A stretch of DNA of 48,094 nt from Amphimedon queenslandica (taxonomy: Eukaryota; Porifera; Demospongiae; Haplosclerida; Niphatidae): assembly GCF_000090795.2 (NCBI RefSeq), contig NW_003546373.1:100837-148930 (forward strand). Direction: 5' to 3'. Each line of letters opens with the position of its first letter. The first letter of the stretch is position 1. Under the pieces are notes generated by a model. The model ran no database searches, had not been told where the DNA came from, and saw only the letters and a list, made by a program, of their open reading frames with translations. The position numbers and the translations under genes are program-made. Shown in pieces: positions 42,769 through 48,094 of the stretch.

Positions 42769-45700
42769 ATGAATGATATTCAGAATGGTGACAGTTTTGT
42801 CACTCTCAATGCAAGGGAAAGTCCTATTTCTAGTGATGTTGAAAGTTCAGGACTAATCTCATCTGATTCCTTACGGAGAGTGAAGAGGCGAAAGAGGAAG
42901 CGTTCTACAGAACCTGAGACTGAGTCGACTGGTACTTCAACAGAGGAAAGGCCCTCTAAGTGTAGCCATGTTGAGCCTGACTTCGAACTCCCTTCAGAGT
43001 CTCCTCTATCATTAAAGGATGAAGCAGGACCAAGCGCAGTTACTGATGAAGCTAGCACCTCACAAAATAAAGAACCGCTTGATAGCGACCATCAATCAAT
43101 TACGAATAAATCAGTGGAAATCATAAAAGAGACTAATAATGGGGATATTTTTGAAGATACTGATGAAGAGGGTGGCGATGAAGCTGGTGATTACTCTACA
43201 CTTTTAAATAGTGACAGTGAGTCTGATGATGATGGTCTACCTACTGTTAGTTTCTGTAAAGGGGATTGGTCTAGTAAGTGACTATACATATTCATTGTAA
43301 ATCAATAGACATTGATTTGCTAATTTTTGTAGCTTAAGCTTTATTTTCATGTTTTACGGCATTATTTTAAATTGATTTTATTGAAGATGGTCATGAAGCC
43401 ATAGTAACTTGCACACAAACCAATACATGAAATGTCTACACAATTAGTACCACCTGTCAATTTATTTAACATAAAGGAGGCTTTAAAATGTACCCAATAC
43501 ATGATGTGCTTAATAAATTATTGCCCAGTTCAATGTGCATTAGTATTGATAGCATCAACCCTAAAATAATTACCAGTATCTAATCTTGATAATACTTATA
43601 TATTTTAATAGCATCTTTTCATCTCTGTAGTGTAGTGACTTGTAGTCAATCAATTGTATGTATGTACATGTACATGTTATCAAGAGTATTGATACTTTTA
43701 AGCAGATGTGTTTATACTACTGGTAGTCCATTGTACTGATAGCAACTTTTAATGGATGCTTTTGTTAAGTTTTTAAAATTTTTCTTAATATAAATTAACA
43801 TTTTCAACATTGTATATAAGTTGTTTGCAGTCTTTGCTTTTATTAAACTTTGAATGCTCATAACTTATCCCAGTATGTTTCCTTCAATGTTTTTGCTCAA
43901 TAGTTTGTATGCATTTAGCAACATCTACATTGCTGTATAGTGCAAAATTTTTTAGGGTTATAGATTTTGTGGATTTTGTAATTTTTAAAATATTCACGAA
44001 AATTCCGCAAAAATCAAATTATTTTGGTACAAGATAGCAGACGGTATAAAATTGCAAAAATTAAATCCACAAGATACATGTAGATTTTTACGAAATTTAC
44101 AGCCATCGAAAATTTTGTGCCATGCGTTACATGTTATTGTAAAACCAAGTCACATTATCATTGAGCCAATAGTTGTGTGTGTGTCACTGTAACTGTGTGA
44201 CATATTTTTCTTTTAGTTTCTGATGTCAAGGAAAATACAATTATTTGGACGAAGTATGGAAAATATCCTTTTTGGCCAGCATTGGTATGATCTTCCTTTA
44301 CTTAAATGTACAGTGTATAACTCTACTCTTAGGTTGATAGTTTAAATAAACGGACCAAAAAACTTAAAGTGTATTTTCTCGGTTGGCCTGATAGACACCC
44401 GTGAGTTTTATGTACACGTAGATACCGTACAAGGTGATTTATTGGCGAGAGTAATATTTGGTGAATTTGACTGTGGAAAGAAACTGGTGGATTTTATATT
44501 GACGATTTTTTGCCATGTACCATTGAGCATGCTCAGATTGAAACAAAATGGTCGCGATTTTATATTGGAAATTTTTTCACAGAACTGCCAATTGCCAATA
44601 TTAATTCCTCACCAATAAGTCATCTTGTACGGTATAGTATTTTTACGACTTGTGTCTAAGCTGCATTGTCATTCCTAAGATTGTTTACCCCATGCGCAAT
44701 ATACATGTATGTACACTGTACATGCATGTCAACTCTTACATTTCTTCAATACACATTGTATTGGAGAAATAACAATTAAGGCACCTTAACAACCAACCTG
44801 CCCTCACATGCCCCTTAAATGACATTGGTGTGGCCATGACATACAAAATGGTGGCTTACAAGCAAGATGAAGTTTTGAGCATTTTAACAGCAAGATAAAA
44901 CAGAGATACTGTCTGAGGACTTTGCTAGAAGCATTAAAGGTAGGGAGAACCTCTATTAAGAACCCAGCACATGAAAGCAATGCATGCAAGGTGGTGAAAA
45001 TAATCTTAGGAATATTTTTACACTAATACACTTGTTTATTTATGTTACTGTAGAATTCCTATGAGCTATAAGAACAAAAAGAATTTTGCACCTTATGATT
45101 ATGAGAATACAGTCAAATACAAAGTAAATGACACTGATTATTAGTAAAGACCTCTAGAGCTTTGAATTACGAAACATTATTTTGAGATGTGTCCACCTAC
45201 ATTGTACATTGTAGATGTATATGTACATGTACATATGTAATGATTGACTGCCATTTTGGACAGCAAGATTTAATGAAGAAAAAATGAAGTAAAAAGTTGG
45301 TTGGAAGAACGAAGTAGCTATGTGTAACAGATTTGGTGCATTATGCAGTAGATTCTTTATTATGGCTTGCTTTCTGCTTTAACCCATTGGTGCACCATCC
45401 ATCCACCATCCATTCAATCCATGGAATTATTTTTGAGCCATATGTGTTACTGTACTCTTGGTGTTACTGTGATGTAAAAATTGAGAATTTTCTCCTAGCC
45501 ATTTTTGACAAAATTCTAATTTTGATTCATACTTGCTCAAAATTTCTATATACCGTATAGCGCTTTAATTTATCGGAGTTTTATTTTGGCAATTGGCGGT
45601 TTGCAAGCAGAATTTCCAATATTAAAACCGCCAATCATTAATGCGCATTCTCAGTATTGCACGTGTACACAAAAATTGCCAAATTAAAAATTTTCAATTA

Positions 45701-46624
45701 CAATTTTACAGGAAAAGTGCCAAAATAAAGTGCCGCCAAAATAAAGTGCTATATGGTAAAATAGGTACAAGTATAATGACGTAATTCATTCTCAACTCTA
45801 GAGGTATAATTATGATTATCTTGTATATGAATGACCCTTGTACAGTATATGGATGATTCTTGTGTTTTAGGCTCATTCATTCAGTGATCTTAAGGACCAG
45901 GTTAAAATTGACTATTTTAAGAAATGGTTTGACTTGGCACTGAGAGAAGCTGATACCTTACAACAGCTAAGAATAGAAAATAGTAAGTTTAATGAGCAAT
46001 TAATGTATTATTGTATTATTAAATGGTGAATTTGGCATACCCATTTGCCAAAAAACCTGCCATTTTGAGTGATTGCCGTACAAGATGATTTATTGGTGGG
46101 AGTAATATTTTGCAAATTTGCCTGTAGAAAGTTATTGGTGAATTTTATATTGGCAATTTTGTGCCACGTGTCATTGAGCATGCTCAGATTGAAACAAAAT
46201 GGTAGATTTTATATTGGCGATTTCTTCATAGAACCACCAATCGCCAATATTAATTCCTCCCCAATAAATCATCTTGTACAGTATGTGGCATGTGGGCCAC
46301 AAATTTGCCAAATTAAAGTTTGCCAATCACCAAAATTTAGCAGCTTAACACCCACCAAAATTTCCCACTATACAGTATTACTCATTGTCAACTGTATCAT
46401 TTGAATTATGGTTTTTAAATGTTATTTACATGTATTTATTATCCTGTATTTATTTATTATAGAAGTCCAAGGGCCTCCTCGTTATCAGTATGAGATGATG
46501 GCAGAAATGAGACCATCAGTATGTTAATACATGTACATGTACATGTACATGTACATATGCTATTTCTGTTTTTAGTCATACTCCTTTGATAGTTCAAGGC
46601 CACAATACTCTTTCTCTAACACTG
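42769..46624 (+). CDS. PWWP-domain nuclear protein, 5' part of intact gene (continues past window)
   Basis: Seven exons, all GT-AG with consistent phases: 42769-43273, 44217-44284, 44333-44400, 45054-45123, 45871-45982, 46463-46518 and 46576-46624; 309 residues visible. Exon 1 encodes a Ser/Glu-rich N-terminus, a strong nuclear localisation signal RRVKRRKRKR (36-45) and an acidic stretch with DSESDDDG near 150. Exons 2-5 encode a PWWP domain (about 173-275): IIWTKYGKYPFWPAL, with the signature as P-F-W-P, then KVYFLGWPDRHP and FKKWFDLALREAD. PWWP domains generally bind methylated histone H3 and DNA, so a chromatin-reader role is inferred. Exon 7 ends in phase 1, which fits the terminal-exon type at 290-377; those exons should lie right of the window. 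A wider gene name cannot be assigned. MITEs occupy introns 3, 4 and 5. Confidence 0.85.
43274..44216 (+). other. intron 1 of the PWWP gene
   Basis: 943 bp, GTAAGT donor and TTTTAG acceptor. Around 43935-44110 is a very degenerate element with MITE C-like features ('gctgtatagtgcaaaatttt'). Otherwise no feature. Confidence 0.6.
44425..44632. mobile_element. MITE subfamily A, copy 2 (intron 3 of PWWP gene)
   Basis: CCGTACAAGGTGATTTATTG at the left, CATCTTGTACGG at the right, TA both sides; starts 25 bp after the exon 3 donor. Confidence 0.85.
45553..45756. mobile_element. MITE subfamily D, copy 1 (intron 4 of PWWP gene)
   Basis: CCGTATAGCGCTTTAATTTA at the left, AAAGTGCTATATGG at the right, TA both sides. 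Inner inverted repeats 'ttttattttggc' and 'gccaaaataaag'. Confidence 0.85.
46016..46375. mobile_element. MITE subfamily B, copy 4, carrying a nested element
   Basis: The left end is truncated; the body ('ggtgaatttggc', 'ccattttgag', 'gccaatcaccaaaatttagc') and the right end (ctatacag, TA) match subfamily B. A subfamily A element (46076-46281) is inserted in the middle. Confidence 0.75.
46076..46281. mobile_element. MITE subfamily A, copy 3, nested in subfamily B
   Basis: CCGTACAAGATGATTTATTG at the left, AATCATCTTGTACAG at the right, then TA. Interrupts 'ccattttgag...tggcatgtgg' of the host MITE, so A moved after B. Lies in intron 5 of the PWWP gene. Confidence 0.85.
46528..46556. repeat. 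(ACATGT)n microsatellite
   Basis: Uninterrupted ACATGT repeats in intron 6 of the PWWP gene. The same 6-mer is very frequent as short runs throughout the window. Confidence 0.9.
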
Positions 46625-46719
46625 GTAAGCATTATTTATAGCAATACGTGTAATAGAGTAACAGTGTCTGATTTTGGTCACTTGTATAAAAATAGCATTT
46701 AATCTGCTTGTGCTACACA

Positions 46720-47560
46720 CTGCTTATCAAAAGTGAAAAAAAGTATCTTTTTTACAGTTTCAGCTGATTCCAATCACAATTGGATTTTTTTATAAATTTT
46801 TAAAATTACTCAAAAATTTAATGAAAGATTGGTCAAATTTTGTTTAAAATGACTAGGACAAATTCCTCTATTTTTATTACATTTCTTGATACATACCACA
46901 TAATGCTTTAATTTGGTGGAGTTTTATTTTGGCGATTGGCAGTTTGCAAGCAGAATCGCCAATATTAAAACTGCCAATCATTAATGCACATGCTCAGTAA
47001 TGCACGTGTACACAAAAATTGCCAAATTAAAAACAGCCAATTACAATTTTTTTTTAGCAAATTGCCAAAATAAAGTGTCGCCAAAATAAAGCACTCTACA
47101 GTATACATGTGCTTATTTTGTGTAGAAAGTTTGGGTTGATTCCGATCAAAATTAGATTTTTTATGAATTTTTACAGTTGCTCAAAAATTGGGCCAAAGAC
47201 CCTGTACTATTAGTAATGCAGTAGCGTTACTAAGTAGGATTCGCCCCACTTCAAAATGGCTGCCACGACTTTTGCAGCCTTGCTATATAGTACAGGGACA
47301 TTGGCCAAATTTCATCAAAAATGAGAGAATTTACCATTTTTATTACATTTTTGATGTACTTACATGTATGTTGTGTAGAAGTTTTTGCTTATTTTGATCA
47401 ATATTTGTTTTTTATGAATTTTTAAAGGTACTCAAAAAATTGGGCCAAAGACCCTGTACTAGCGACAATGGCTAAGTTTTAGCAAAAATGATTAGAAGAG
47501 AATTTTTCTGATGCATGTAGAAAGTTTATGAATTTTAAAAGTTGCTCCAACTGCCATGTA
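46720..47560. repeat. satellite array after PWWP exon 7, with nested insertions
   Basis: Monomers of the ~170-bp family, interrupted by a subfamily D MITE (46906-47101) and by the reverse copy of the 7195-7305 repeat (about 47205-47290). By analogy with the other units this is intronic, before the terminal exons. Confidence 0.8.
46906..47101. mobile_element. MITE subfamily D, copy 2
   Basis: CCACATAATGCTTTAATTTG at the left, AAAGCACTCTACAG at the right, TA both sides; inserted in a satellite monomer. Confidence 0.8.
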
Positions 47561-47568
47561 CTGTATTG

Positions 47569-48043
47569 TAGGGCTGTGAGGTATACCTATATTTCTATAT
47601 ACCGAGGTATTACTTTTAGATATAGAAGGTATATATTTAAGTTTCAAAGGTTTTTAATATAGTATCAACTACTAATACTGTTATACCGTCAATACTGTAC
47701 TTTTACAGTACTTTAGTAGTGCCAAATACACATAAAAATACATGAAAAGATACATAAGGCAACTAGGCAAGGTTGTTGACAATGTGAAAGTGTTCAGTAG
47801 GAGTGGCAGAATTATGACACCATTTTGAGCCAGACACAGTGCAATGGCTAGTTTTTATCTTTAACTTTAAAATCACTTAAATTAAGTACAGTACTTGCCA
47901 ACATTCAAAGCTAAAATATTAATTAATTAAATTATTAATTAATTTTTTTAGTATTTTAAAATAAATTACTATATTTAGTAATACCGGGATATTTTGTCAA
48001 TACCGTACCGAGGTATCATTATATTTAATACCTCACAGCCTTA
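47569..48043. mobile_element. 475-bp hAT-like MITE
   Basis: TAGGGCTGTGAGGTAT at the left and its complement with one mismatch at the right, flanked by an 8-bp duplication CTGTATTG (47561-47568 and 48044-48051). Interior rich in 'ataccgaggtat' motifs. The TAG...GTG ends and 8-bp duplication are characteristic of hAT elements. Confidence 0.85.
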
Positions 48044-48094
48044 CTGTATTGTAGTGTGTGTGGTAGAAATTTTTTCCTTAATTTTAATTTTTAA

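Noticed and set aside
43935..44110. Fifth subfamily C MITE in PWWP intron 1
   Set aside because: Only the left end and some interior phrases resemble the family; the right end and TA flank could not be defined.
1..48094. CRISPR array or bacterial operon organisation
   Set aside because: The ~170-bp satellite has no regular short repeat/spacer structure, and introns, TATA boxes and gene families are eukaryotic.

Overview
This is eukaryotic DNA: AT-rich, with GT-AG introns, TATA and CCAAT promoter boxes, AATAAA signals, many small non-autonomous DNA transposons, and two assembly gaps (10353-10362 and 28746-28879). I infer an invertebrate, most likely a demosponge such as Amphimedon queenslandica. 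The inference rests on a Death-domain/NACHT/LRR receptor carrying a 2A-like NPGP motif, a combination known from sponges and sea urchins, and on the compact intron-containing genes. No database was consulted.

The window is a decayed tandem array. The ancestral unit appears to be: a leader of conserved non-coding blocks; a single-exon gene for a secreted, 14-cysteine, probably GPI-anchored protein (five intact copies at 3897, 19432, 25208, 35456 and 41032, here called SC1-SC5); an orphan duplicate of that gene's 3' end; exon 1 of a nuclear PWWP-domain gene; an intronic satellite with a period of about 170 bp; and two terminal exons of the PWWP gene. Only the last PWWP gene (42769 onward) keeps its middle exons and an open frame. 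It runs off the right edge of the window. The four upstream copies are pseudogenes made of a broken exon 1 plus terminal exons. The left edge holds the still-open terminal exons of one more copy.

Three foreign or rearranged segments interrupt the array. (1) Between 12448 and 18148 a cassette of about 5.7 kb, bounded by a 22-bp direct repeat, carries a complete five-exon NLR gene (13249-17979; 1476 codons predicted). It has a 2A-like motif, a Death domain, a second death-fold (CARD-like) domain, NACHT and LRRs. (2) Between 6756 and about 8490 the first PWWP pseudo-exon is split by decayed pieces of a copper-transporting P1B-type ATPase of the ATP7 type. (3) From 26.3 to 29.3 kb lies a set of inverted repeats that has captured antisense pieces of the secreted-protein gene and encloses the larger gap.

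Mobile elements are mostly MITEs. One TA-flanked group with CCGTAYA termini has four subfamilies and about eleven copies. Two elements with TAGTCTC ends have 9-bp target duplications. Two hAT-like elements have 8-bp duplications. One further 443-bp TIR element is present. Because the tandem units are paralogous, several insertions have a matching empty site elsewhere in the same window.

The SC genes probably supply cell-surface or secreted glycoproteins of unknown role. The NLR gene is an innate-immune-type cytosolic sensor. The PWWP gene is a putative chromatin reader. Nothing in the sequence links the three functionally; their proximity looks like the product of duplication and insertion.
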